Program-made: the position numbers and the translations under genes
Shown: positions 53,525 to 64,000 of the stretch, one piece after another
Numbering within the stretch: position 1 is the stretch's first letter
Layout of the letters: each line of letters opens with the position of its first letter
The notes under the pieces: generated by a model
Databases searched by the model: none
The model's input: only the letters and a program-made list of their open reading frames with translations
What the model was told of the DNA's origin: nothing
Assembly (NCBI GenBank): GCA_030710605.1
Contig: CP092871.1
Coordinates: 71,203,020-71,267,019, forward strand
Direction of reading: 5' to 3'
Source of the DNA: Cordylochernes scorpioides
Taxonomy: Eukaryota; Arthropoda; Arachnida; Pseudoscorpiones; Chernetidae
Length of the DNA stretch: 64,000 nt

Positions 53525-53546
53525 TAATATATATCATAATAAAATA

Positions 53547-54554
53547 TTTTTATTGTAAAATAATTAAACAAAACGCCAATTTTAAAGGAATAAAAGTCGC
53601 AATATAATTATACACCGACTCAAAATACATATGCAGTCTCCCACTTTACATATCTACAAAATAAGCGACTATGTGCGCCACAGGGCCTCACAGGTTTACG
53701 AGAATGCTTTATCACAGGTCATAAACCAGGTTAGGCTGCTAGGTGGCATAGCACCCATTACTGCCGCTTTTATTGATCCGTTTTATATAAACTTTATCAC
53801 TTCGAAGTTAAGTTGGATTTGATTTTAGTTGGTAGTTTCCTAAATTTTTCTAGAAGCCTAGTCGAAAGGGACTGGCTTTACCTGAGTACCCAAGTTTATT
53901 TCAGACATTTTTGTTAGGGTTATTGTGTGACTATAATTGTTCGTGTGATTATTTATTTGATTAGTTAAATAATTTCAGTTTAAAATAACATTGCGTAAAA
54001 ATTGACACTAATCAAATGTACTTATTACACCTATCATAGTTTCCAACAGAAGTAAGAAACAGAACTACAGAAATGGGCTGTTGATTTATTTAAATTACCA
54101 AATACACATTTTTAGTTATTTTATAATAGTATAGATATAAGAAATAAAACCATTAAGCACGAATTTATCTTTTAACATTCAAACAAACTTTCTTCTGTCC
54201 TCTCTGCGATGGAATCTTTATTTATTTATTAATCAACCACACACACATGCGTGATATTGATATATTTGCGCCTATTACCGAGGAAACAAACAAGTTGAAA
54301 CAGAATTAAATATTCACACAAATTTACATGTATTAATCGACAGAGTTCATAAAATGTATATAGACAAAGTGGCTGATGTAAGAAAGTTAAATGATATAGA
54401 ACAGGGAACAATCGATGTCTCACTTCTGCGAAGTACAGACAGTCATAGGTAAGGGGAAGAGCAGTTGAAAGAATTTCGGGAAGAACTTGGCTCATTCATT
54501 GGTGAGCCCTCTCAGCAGTTTCGCCAATATATATGTAATTCTATTGTCTCATAA
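53547..54554. other. No gene seen; degenerate ribozyme-element copy at its right end
   Basis: AT-rich. At 54480-54530 a minus-strand trace of the repeat core is present (TTGGCGAAACTGCTGAGAGG and GAGCCAAG), with the CUGAUGA box changed to AATGAATGA. Outer arm traces (TTTCTTCTGTCCTCTCTGCG) lie near 54190. Confidence 0.5.
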
Positions 54555-56317
54555 AAAGGTAGCGGTGACCTCCCTAACACGACCTATCTGGTAGTGGTGA
54601 CCTCCCTAACACGACCTATCTGGTAGTGGTGACCTCCCTAACACGACCTATCTGGTAGCGGTGACCTCCCTAACACGACCTATCTGGTAGTGGTGACCTC
54701 CCTAACACGACCTATCTGGTAGCGGTGACCTCCCTAACACGACCTATCTGGTAGCGGTGACCTCCCTAACACGATCCATATGGTAGCGGTGACCTCCCTA
54801 ACACGACCCATCTGGTAGCGGGGACCTCCCTAACACGATCCATATGGTAGCGGTGACCTCCCTAACACGACCTATCTGGTAGCGGTGACCTCCCTAACAC
54901 GATCCATCTGGTAGCGGTGACCTCCCTAACACGACCCATCTGGTAGCGATGACCTCCCTAACACGACCCATCTGGTAGCGGTGACCTCCCTAACACGACC
55001 TATCTGGTAGCGGTGACCTCCCTAACACGACCTATCTGGTAGCGGTGACCTCCCTAACACGACCTATCTGGTAGCGGTGACCTACCTAACACGACCCATC
55101 TGGTAGCGATGACCTCCCTAACACGACCTATCTGGTAGCGGTGACCTCCCTAACACGACCCATCTGGTAGCGATGACCTCCCTAACTCGACCTATCTGGT
55201 AGCGGTGACCTCCCTAACACGACCCATCTGGTAGCGGTGACCTCCCTAACACGATCCTTCTTGTAAGATGACCTCCTTAACACGACCCATCTGGTAGCGA
55301 TGACCTCCCTAACTCGACCTATCTGGTAGCGGTGACCTCCCTAACACGACCCATCTGGTAGCGGTGACCTCCCTAACACGATCCATTTGGTAGCGATGAA
55401 CTCCCTAACACGATCCTTCTTGTAAGATGACCTCCTTAACACGACCCATCTGGTAGCGATGACCTCCCTAACTCGACCTATCTGGTAGCGGTGACCTCCC
55501 TAACACGACCCATCTGGTAGCGGTGACCTCCCTAACACGATCCTTCTTGTAAGATGACCTCCTTAACACGACCCATCTGGTAGCGATGACCTCCCTAACT
55601 CGACCTATCTGGTAGCGGTGACCTCCCTAACACGACCCATCTGGTAGCGGTGACCTCCCTAACACGATCCATCTGGTAGCGATGAACTCCCTAACACGAT
55701 CCTTCTTGTAAGATGACCTCCTTAACACGACCCATCTGGTAGCGATGACCTCCCTAACTCGACCTATCTGGTAGCGGTGACCTCCCTAACACGACCCATC
55801 TGGTAGCGGTGACCTCCCTAACACGATCCATCTGGTAGCGATGAACTCCCTAACATGATCCTTCTTGTAAGATGACCTCCTTAACACGACCCATCTGGTA
55901 GCGATGACCTCCCTAACACGACCTATCTGGTAGCGGTCACCTCCCTAACACGATCCATATGGTAGCGGTGACCTCCCTAACACGATCCATCTGTTAGCGG
56001 TGACCTCCCTAACACGATCCCTCTGGTAGCGATGACCTCCTTAACACGAACCATCTGGTAAAGATGGCCTCCCTAACACGATCCATCTGATAGCGGTGAC
56101 CTCCCTAACACGACCTATCTGGTAGCGGTGACCTCCCTAACACGACCAATCTGGTAGCGATGACCTCCCTAACTCGACCTATCTGGTAGCGGTGACCTCC
56201 CTAACACGACCCATCTGGTAGCGGTGACCTCCCTAACACGATCCATCTGATAGCGGTTACCTCCCTAACACGATCCATCTGGTAAGATGACCTCCTTAAT
56301 ACGACCCATCTGATACC
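54555..56317. repeat. 32-bp tandem array
   Basis: About 55 units of 32 bp (GTGACCTCCCTAACACGACC then TATCTGGTAGCG). Variants differ at CTAT/CCAT/TCCAT, GCGGTG/GCGATG and CACGA/CTCGA. A variant unit GATCCTTCTTGTAAGATGAC recurs at 55253, 55412, 55539, 55698 and 55857, giving a higher-order period of 4-5 units (127 or 159 bp). Confidence 0.96.
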
Positions 56318-56329
56318 AGAGATGAGATA

Positions 56330-58622
56330 TCATCTCTGTAAAACAAAAATGGCTCGAAATAATCCAACCTACAATGGAAGTCTACTTTTAGAAAAGATCA
56401 CCCAACTAAGATAGTCAATATACGTCTGGGAGAGACCATCTATCTCAATAGACCACCTCTAGGAGAGACCACCTCTAAGAGAAAGCACCACTAGGAGTAA
56501 CTACATCAAAGATAAAACATCTCTAGGAGGGGGGGGGGTCTCCCCCTCTAAGATAAAACACCTCTAGGAGAGACCACCTCTATAAGAAACCATCTCTAGG
56601 AGAAAACATTTCTAGCAGAGACCACCTCTAGGAGAGACCAACTAATAAATAGACCATTTCTTTGAGAAACTACCTCTAGGAGAGACCACCTTTAATAGAA
56701 AACATCTCTAGGAGAGACTACCTCTAGAAGAGACCACCTCTAAGAGAAAACACCTCTAGGAAAAAAACACCTTTAATAGAAAACACCTCTAGGAGAGACC
56801 ACCTCTATAAGAGACCGCCTCTATGAGAGACCACCTCTATGAGAGACCATCTCTGGGAGAAAACTCCTCTAAGATAAAACACCTCTAGCATAGACCACCT
56901 CTAGGAGAGACCACCTCTAACAGAGACCATCTCTAAGAGAAAACACCTCTAGGAGAGACTAACTCTAACAGAGACCATCTCTAAGAGAAAACACCTCTAT
57001 GAGAGACCACCTCTATGAGAAAAAACCTTTAGCATAGACCACCTCTAGGAGAGATCACCTCTAACAGAGACCATCTCTAAGAGAAAACACCTCTAGGAGA
57101 GACTAACTCTAACAGAGACCATCTCTAAGAGAAAACACCTCTATGAGAGACCACCTCTATGAGAAAAAACCTTTAGCATAGACCACCTCTAGGAGAGATC
57201 ACCTCTAACAGAGACCATCTCTAAGAGAAAACACCTCTAGGAGAGACTAACTCTAACAGAGACCATCTCTAAGAGAAAACACCTCTATGAGAGACCACCT
57301 CTATGAGAAAAAACCTTTAGCATAGACCACCTCTAGGAGAGATCACCTCTAACAGAGACCATCTCTAAGAGAAAACACCTCTAGGAGAGACTAACTCTAA
57401 CAGAGACCATCTCTAAGAGAAAACACCTCTAGGAGAGACTAACTCTAAGAGAAAACACCTCTAAGAGAAAACACCTCTAGGAGAGACCACCTCTAGGATA
57501 AAACACCTCTAGGAAAGACCACCTCTAGGAAAGACCACCTCTAGGATAAAAAACCTCTAGGAGAAACCACCTCTAGGAAAAAAACACCTCTAGGGGAAAA
57601 CACTTCTAGCAGAGACCACCTCTAGAAGAGACCATTTCTTTGAGAAACCATCTCAAGGGGTAAACACCTCTCGCGGAGAGACCATCTCGAAGAGAAAACA
57701 TCCCTAGGGGAGACCATCTCAGAGATAAAACGCCTCTAGGGGAGACCATCTCAAGGAGAAAACACCTCTAGGGGAGACCATCTCAAAGATAAAACGCCTC
57801 TAGGGTAGACCATCTCAAAGATAAAACACCTCTATTGGAGACCATCTCAAGGAGAAAATACCTCTAGGGGAGACCATCTCAAGGAGAAAACACCTCTAGG
57901 GGAGACCATCTCAAAGATAAAACGCCTCTAGGGGAGACCATCTAAAAGAATAAACACCTCTAGGGGAGCCATCTCAAAGATAAAACGCCTCTAGGGTAGA
58001 CCATCTCAAAGAGAAAACACCTCTAGGGGAGACCATCTCAAGGAGAAAACACCTCTAGGGGAGACCATCTCAAAGATAAAACGCCTCTAGGGTAGACCAT
58101 CTAAAAGAGAAAACACCTCTAGGGGAGACCATCTCAAAGATAAAACACCTCTAGGGGAGACCATCTCAAAGATAAAACGCCTCTAGGGTAGACCATCTCA
58201 AAGATAAAACGCCTCTAGGGTAGACCATCTAAAAGAGAAAACACCTCTAGGGTAGACCATCTCAAAGATAAAACGCCTCTAGGGTAGACCATCTAAAAGA
58301 GAAAACACCTCTAGGGGAGACCATCTCAAAGATAAAACACCTCTAGGGGAGACCATCTCAAAGATAAAACACCTCTATTGGAGACCTTCTCAAGGAGAAA
58401 ATACCTCTAGGGGAGACCATCTCAAAGAGAAAACACCTCTAGGAGAGTCCGTCTCAAAGAGAAAACACCTCTAGGGGAGTCCGTCTCAAAGAGAAAACAC
58501 CTCTAGGGGAGTCCGTCTCAAAGAGAAAACACCTCTAGGGGAGTCCGTCTCAAAGAGAAAACACCTCTAGGGGAGTCCGTCTCAAAGAGAAAACACCTCT
58601 AGAAGAAACCAGTTCTAGGAGA
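56330..58622. repeat. 16/32-bp tandem array
   Basis: Purine-rich on this strand. Units of about 16 bp (GAGACCACCTCTAGGA, GAGAAAACACCTCTAG) dominate on the left, with a longer period of about 145 bp repeated three times at 56955-57400. From 57650 a 32-bp dimer (GAGACCATCTCAAAGATAAA then ACGCCTCTAGGG) takes over. The final 150 bp repeat GAGTCCGTCTCAAAG. Adjacent to and period-matched with the array at 54555. Confidence 0.95.
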
Positions 58623-59232
58623 GACCACCTTTTACCTAATACCATAGAAAGAGGATTTAACATTGTTACTTTAGAGAAATAAAAGGACTCTTTAACCATA
58701 AACGTTTATTATATTTCAACAGAATTTTGAAAAATACTGTCCACAAGTCAGGATATAATGAAATACAAATATATGCCTCAATACCCTTAAAGTACACGTA
58801 TCAAAAGAAACACCTCTCCTTTAATACCATCCTCCCTCAACGTTCTATGACATATACGTGAATACTTACTCAAGTACTCCGCAAAATGTTTCTTTTCTAA
58901 TTTATTAGTATTGGCAAGGAGTTAAATACTTTAGAATATAACTCATTGTAAATAGCTCAACTTGATCAACTTTCTCTCTGCACAATATTAATTATTACAG
59001 ATAACTTCATTAAATCAACTTCCATCATTACTTAACATATTGTAAATAACTACCTTACGGTTATTCTATCTGCTTATGTTGTTGCTTATTTGTTTAATGT
59101 ATATGTTTATTCAATGCTCTTTTTCTTATTTTTTATTTTCTTTTTGACAATTCTGTTACCTACTCTACTACAATATGAATTATTGTAAATAGTTTCACGC
59201 GCAATTATCCAGATCGGATATAGCGTGTCTTG
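58623..59232. other. AT-rich sequence, no gene
   Basis: No recognisable element or coding frame. Confidence 0.5.
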
Positions 59233-59400
59233 TTTGCAACTGGTAATAAATAAGGAGTTAAATAACTCTTACACTTGCGTTTCTTTCAAATATGTTCTTT
59301 TAAAAATAAATATATTTGGAAGAAAGGCCTGTTGAAGAGGTATTTTCCTCGAAAAGTTTGTCATGATAATAAATTATAAAAGAAATTTTTTGGGGTCTTG
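59233..59400 (+). mobile_element. Penelope-like terminal-repeat remnant
   Basis: Ends in the hammerhead-like motif at 59329-59354: CTGTTGA, A, GAGG (59337-59340), TATTTT, CCTC (59347-59350), GAAA (59351-59354), followed by GTC and AATAAA-like sequence. The stem bases differ from 49877-49889 but pair as well. Confidence 0.45.
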
Positions 59401-59532
59401 ATTAGGTTTTTAATTTATTTTCTGCAATTTCCAAAGCGATGTGAAATATACATATATGTGAATACATTTTTGTATGCCGACATTTTCTATTGACTATTTT
59501 ATTGTTTTTTTATTATTATTATTATCCCTAGT

Positions 59533-59823
59533 ACACGTGGTACAGGCCATGATAATCGTGGTGGGTAAAAGTAGGCGACTGATTTTACTGTAAGTGTACA
59601 TGTCTACAAATGCGAAAAGCAGCTTGACTTTGCACTTACAAATGTGCCTTAGCCCAGTTTGGTTACTTGCACTCGCTGATGGGGTTGAAATTTTGAAAGA
59701 ATCAGGAGCCATTGTGGCATTATTATTATTATTATTATTATTTTATGAGAAAAATGTACCTAATGCGGGAATCGAACCCGGGTCGAAAACAAACGGTTTG
59801 GACCATTCTTCCACCGACCTCCC
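59533..59823 (-). repeat. tRNA-derived SINE (diverged copy)
   Basis: Minus strand. ACACGTGGTACAGGCCATGA at the outer end, B-box complement GAATCGAACCC at 59769-59779, (ATT)n tract in the middle. Confidence 0.75.
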
Positions 59824-59825
59824 CG

Positions 59826-60690
59826 TTTTTATTGCTCTTAAGTCTAGTTTATTCTGTCTTTTCTCAATATACCTTTTTTTTAGTATACTAAATAAAATTC
59901 AATTTTATATAGATAACATATACTCGTATACTGTTAAAAAAATGCCATGTTGTATTAAACACCATACCAGTCTATCCATCAGAGAAATGTGTACAGAAAT
60001 AGATGGTCCATTTAGTAGTCGTCAAGAATCAATGGGGAAAAGTTGACACCCCGAGCTGTATAAAAGACAAAGTAAGAATAACAAAAGCTATTTGAATGTT
60101 TATTGATCAAGTGGTAGAATAGATTCACTCTGACATTTACGATTGGTGACATTTATCTTGGAGTTGACACTTGTCGAATTGAGTTGTCGATGACTCGAGG
60201 CTGGACTACGAATGGAGTCTGTTAGACAGAGAGAAAATGACCTCACCTTACAGGACACCAGTTGTACATGCTAAACAGTGTGTGTGTGTGTTTTCAATAA
60301 AAATCTCATTTTCAAAAAAATATTTTTTATTTCAATGTTACGCGAATTTTACTATATCATTGGAATTTACCAATTTAAATATCGAAACATTTCTGAGAAA
60401 AAAATTCAGAATTTTTCTTTAGAAACAAAATATCGAGATAAAAAGGAATGTTTTAGTATTCTTTTGTTGTGTTGATAGAAATTGGAAAATACAAAATGGA
60501 ATTTTTTTCTCATATTGTTCTGTGATCTCTCCAAGAAGCCGAGTTATAAATAACTCTCTCTTTCTGTAGTTCAGCGATCATTCATACATATTGTAAGATT
60601 TTTTTCTCTATCAATATATAATCCGCAAGTAAGCCCTTCAACGGATTTCATAAACACCCTATTAATTTTTAAAATAATAAATCCAAAGCA
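59826..60690. other. AT-rich sequence, no gene
   Basis: No recognisable element. A (GT)n tract lies near 60277. Confidence 0.5.
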
Positions 60691-60711
60691 ATATGAAAAA
60701 AAAAATCTTCA

Positions 60712-60845
60712 AATTAAAGATACTTCGGCCAGTAAATCTTTTTTATTGCCTCGACGTTTCAACAAAAATCTTTTGTCCTCGTCTTTTTGTCGAAACGTCG
60801 AGACAATTAAAAAGATTTACTGGCCGAAGTATCTTTAAATTGAAG
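60712..60845. mobile_element. Fold-back element
   Basis: Arms AAAGATACTTCGGCCAGTAA on the left and TTACTGGCCGAAGTATCTTT on the right, with a second inner pair CGACGTTTC/GAAACGTCG around a loop of about 40 bp. Confidence 0.75.
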
Positions 60846-60904
60846 AACTATGAATGCTGGCCAGGCAACCTCTATCTTTACGATGAAAAAATTACGATGC
60901 ACTA

Positions 60905-61759
60905 GCGCGCCATCTGTTATGAAAATTCGAAACTATTTTAAAGCGTGAGTTTCTTTTTGAAATTAAACAATTTCTACTGCCCCCCCTTACTGCAATGGAA
61001 AAATTAATGGGAGGGCCTGGCTCATCAGTGGTGAACCCTCCCAGCGGTTTCGCCAGTTTAATCTAACATACCGCTGTAATATTGCATTTTTCGATCTTCC
61101 TTTTATAGTGATACTGATGCTAGACTCTTGGAATGGGTATTTTAGATGAACTATGAACATTAGCTTTGAGGACAGTAGAATTACATACAGTCTGCTCTCG
61201 TTATAACGCCACCATCCGGATGTTGCAAAAAAGCGGCGTAAGGCGAGGGTGGCGTTGTATCGAACACGTTTAAAATGTGAAATTTGAAGATTCAATAAAT
61301 TATTTATAACAATTAATAATAACAATTTATATTTAAGAGTCAATATATAGAATGCAAAACCGGCATTAATTGATTAATATGATAAATAGAAAGCATTAAT
61401 TTATAATTTATTCTCATAAAAAAATAATTACATTTTCTTGAAAAAGTCTGTGATCACAACTTGTGTTTTCTCTCCCTCACTTATGCCATAGACACGGTGT
61501 AACAAATCCGCAGATAGATTGACGTCGTCAGATGTTGCTCTCTTGGAGTGCTCAAGAAACAACAATAGTGATACTGATACTAGACTCTTGGAATGGGTAT
61601 TTAGATTTACTATGGACATAAGGTTTGAGGTCTGTATAATTTTACATACAATTATAAATTTATAATATTTCCATCGCAGTAAGGGCAGTAAAAATTGTTT
61701 AACTTTCAAAAGAATCATACGCTTCTATAATAGTTTCCAATTTTCATAACAGATGGCGC
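60905..61759 (-). mobile_element. Inverted-repeat element with ribozyme-like core (copy e, long form)
   Basis: Arms of about 90 bp at 60905-60998 (CGCGCCATCTGTTATGAAAA...TTACTGCAATGG) and 61668-61759 (CCATCGCAGTAAGGGCAGTA...CAGATGGCGCG). Inside are the core (61009-61075), two copies of a block starting GATACTGATRCTAGACTCTT (61100 and 61570), and a short TACAGTCTGCTCTCGTTATA piece (61190-61265) that looks like another MITE end. No protein coding. Confidence 0.75.
61009..61075 (-). ncRNA. Hammerhead-like permuted core (copy e)
   Basis: Minus strand: AGCGGT (61075-61070), cleavage-type A at 61069 (GUA triplet), CTGGC (stem II), GAAA (61051-61048), ACCGCT, GGGAGGG, CACCA, CTGATGA (61028-61022), GCCAG (61021-61017), CCCTCCC (61015-61009). 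Stem II is CTGGC/GCCAG here against TTGGC/GCCAA in copies c and d, a compensated change. Stem I is weak (TG/CA only). Confidence 0.42.
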
Positions 61760-61930
61760 GCAAATGCTTTTTATGTAATAAAGTGCTTTCATTGGATAGC
61801 TCAGAATCTTGAATTCCAAGTTAAATGTTTTGTTCTCGTGTTTTTCACCAGTTTTTAGAATTATTTTATCCGATCGTTAATATGACCTTATAAGTCAATA
61901 AATTTATCAACCAAACTCTTTGATACAATA

Positions 61931-62885
61931 GTGAGAGCTGTCCTGATGTATGCCGCTCCATTGTGGGCAATAGAGCATAAAGACTTATTGGATAGTATAC
62001 AAGACATATTTATCCGTAGGTTCCTGAATCTGCCCAGATACACTCCAGGCTACCTAATCAGATTAGAAACCGGTCGTATCTCATTGAGTGTAACAGCCTT
62101 AAAATTAACCCTGAAGTATTGGCTGCGGGTGTTGAATATGAGCAGTGACAGATTGCCACGTATATGTTTTAATAGAACACGGGAACTGTCTAATGCTTCG
62201 GGCACACCCATCGGTTTCATTAAAAAGCTCACCAATCTGCTTAACAATAATGGATCCCCTGCACTTGTTTCCTGTGATGACCCTGAAACGCTGAGGAGCG
62301 CGATTACAGGGCTCTTAAAAACAGCGGCAGACCAATCTATACAAAACGACCTTACAAGAATGGATAAATCTAAGCTATACTCTCACTACAAAGACATTCA
62401 CATATCTTTCATGACGGAGGGATACCTTTTAGGAGATTTTCCTTTCCCGGTTGTAAGACTACTCGCACAAGTTAGAATACTTTCAAGTTTTTTTATAGAA
62501 AACCACACCAAGATGCTCTGCGGTGAGAAAGAAGAACCCTTATGCTCAAAACTGGGCAACTCTGTGCTTCACTTCCATCAATAATTGACAATATGACCCA
62601 GAATAAGTATATTGCTAAGGCGTTTTATGATTTCCACAAGTCCATATCTCAGAAGAAGGCCAAGTGATACTCACTCCTCACTTTCTTACTGCTACTCTTT
62701 TTGTGTTGATTTCTTGCTTCCCTCTTTCTTTTTATTTTTCTTTTCTTGTTTTTTTTTCTTTTTCTTCTTACTCTGTATATATCGTTATTTCCTTTGTCTC
62801 ACTGCTTTGTTCTTATGCATACCTCTGGTGAATCCTGTATAGGGTCAGTGACCCTAAATAAAGGCTTTTTTGTTGTTGTTGTTGT
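61931..62885 (+). pseudogene. LINE 3' fragment
   Basis: Open for 217 codons from 61931: RAVLMYAAPLWAIEHKDLLD, IFIRRFLNLPRYTPGYLIRL, then LLAQVRILSSFFIENHTKM with CGEKEEPLCSK, a pattern of the post-RT C-terminal region of LINE proteins (thumb and Cys-rich motif). It then has a 3' UTR with TGAATCCTGTATAGGGTC, AATAAAGGC and a (TTG)n tail at 62868-62885. The RT core is absent (5'-truncated). Confidence 0.8.
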
Positions 62886-64000
62886 AATATGACCTTATCA
62901 TAGACTTCTGAATATTTAATTCCATATTTTCCATCTGATTTTGTTTTCAAATGAATCATAAATTGCGTAAAACAGATGGCGCGGTAATTCATAATGTTCA
63001 TATTAAGTCTAAATGAACTTTACTTGTTGTTTGCGGTGGAGCAGCGCTCGAAGCATGTTTAGGAATTTATAAATATTTGTATTTCTACTGTACTTAAGCT
63101 TATGTTCATAGTTGTTTAAAATCCCTTTTACAATAGTTTATCTCCAGTATTACTATAAAATAAAAACAGGAAAATACAAAAATTAAGCGGGATGGTAGAT
63201 TAAACTGACAAAACCGCCAAGTAGATTCACAAATGATGAACCAGGCCCTCCCATCATTTTTATCATTGCGGTAAATATACTAGAAATTTAGTAGTTTTTA
63301 AAATGTTCATACGCATCATAAATAGTTGAAATTTCCTACAAATGAATATATTGTATTATTTTAGGTCCATACGATTTGTTAATTTGTTCTTTGATTTGAT
63401 TTGAGAAGTTTATGGATGGAAACATTTCTAGGCGAAGCTGACCTAAAATATATAAAGGCCCCTCCTCTCTCTCCCGTCAACATAGATACAATAACTTTGC
63501 TATATATCTATCAACCATTTTATTCAATCTAGCAGACTCTGGTAGAGGTCAATGCCACAATAACATCTTTGTAAAATTCAGAATGTCACCAGGAGACCAT
63601 GGTTTGGTTTATGGCTCTCGGCAGTCTAGGGAGAGCTTTGATTTCTTGTTATCCGCAAGGGATGCGTAGAATTTATCCAAAGAGTTATTCAGCGCTCTCA
63701 AAGTGGTTAGTTAATTCTATGGGGGAGATATATATGTAAATTTGTCACTTAACCGAGAGAGAGAGTCTGCAAGGTTGATGAGGCATTCAATCAATAAAGG
63801 CATAGTTCTGGCGTCTATTTTGATGCAAAATGCGACGTTTATTTTTTGCTAAAAATCTAGTATATGATTGAGGGTCACCCAGAGTTCGAAAATGGCACTG
63901 AATTTAATGAAACCTTTCAACGTCATATAATCAAGGAAGGGCATGTGATACATCAGTGGGGAATCCTCCCATCGGTTTAGCCAGTTCAAGCTCCAGACCT
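62886..64000. other. No gene seen; degenerate ribozyme-element traces
   Basis: An ACAGATGGCGCGG end lies at 62972. A decayed core is at 63185-63265 (AAACCGCC, AAATGATGAACCAGG, CCCTCCC). A CTCTCCCGTCAA end lies at 63470. Another minus-strand core trace is cut by the window edge at 63940-64000 (CATCAGTGGGG, CCTCCCATCGG). Confidence 0.5.

Larger units (their letters stand above)
37680..53546 (-). repeat. Right copy of the giant inverted repeat
   Basis: Reverse-complement partner of 1-21907. Its inner edge (about 37680) matches the last bases before the N gap; its outer edge (about 53546) matches base 1, so the left copy continues beyond the window. Copy-specific insertions here are M4 (39136-40051), a tRNA-bearing Helitron (40430-40997), a composite Helitron (43532-45008), a ribozyme-like MITE (41800-42150) and a Penelope-like element (49712-52790). 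Confidence 0.93.

Noticed and set aside
54555..58622. CRISPR array
   Set aside because: Units are directly abutting variants of one another with no unique spacers, and the genome is eukaryotic.
61009..61075. HDV-like double-pseudoknot ribozyme on the plus strand of the same repeats
   Set aside because: GGGAGGG, CTTGG, a TCA/TGA stem, CCCTCCC and CCAA come in HDV-like order, but no catalytic-C J4/2 segment of the usual form is present and the opposite strand has all hammerhead boxes.
61190..61265. Separate pogo/Tigger transposon
   Set aside because: Only a single terminus-like string is present, with no matching far end; treated as a fragment inside copy e.

Overview
This is animal (metazoan) DNA, most likely from an arthropod; I cannot name the species. 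It is AT-rich, lacks dense coding sequence, and is built mostly from transposable elements in nested layers: Tc1/mariner, hAT, Copia, Penelope-like, several LINE families, Helitrons, tRNA-derived SINEs and fold-back MITEs. The only gene I would call certain as host-type is a tRNA-Gly(GCC), and it lies inside a Helitron. Two short open segments (11441-11755, with its copy at 48693-49007, and a 90-nt exon-like block at 27307-27396) are the best candidates for host protein coding.

Layout. Positions 1-21907 and 37680-53546 are two copies of the same locus in opposite orientation. They align block by block over mariners, SINEs, MITEs, a 54-bp tandem array and unclassified sequence, and they differ by insertions: a hAT carrying a Copia, one mariner, two Helitrons and a GC-rich insert only on the left; a Penelope-like element, a deleted mariner and two Helitron loci only on the right. 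A run of exactly 100 N (21908-22007) sits where the left copy ends. The pair may therefore be a true inverted duplication or two haplotypes joined head to head in the assembly. Either way, each copy gives the empty site for insertions in the other, which lets many element ends be fixed to the base.

Between the copies (22008-37679) lie a SINE, a Helitron, a probable solo LTR, a Penelope endonuclease fragment, the exon-like block, and a Tc1/mariner-type element with terminal inverted repeats of about 400 bp (27542-36825) that has been filled by three LINEs inserted into one another. Outside the copies (53547-64000) lie two adjoining minisatellites with 16/32-bp periodicity (54555-58622), another SINE, fold-back elements and a LINE tail.

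The most unusual signal is a dispersed short inverted-repeat element, with at least five informative copies, whose centre carries all the conserved boxes of a hammerhead ribozyme: a GUC/GUA cleavage triplet, CUGAUGA and GAAA. The three helices are supported by base-pair changes between copies, but the three core strands come in the order 1-3-2 instead of the usual 1-2-3. Separate, conventional hammerhead-like hairpins lie in the terminal repeats of the Penelope-like elements. All annotation here is by eye; no database search or folding program was run.
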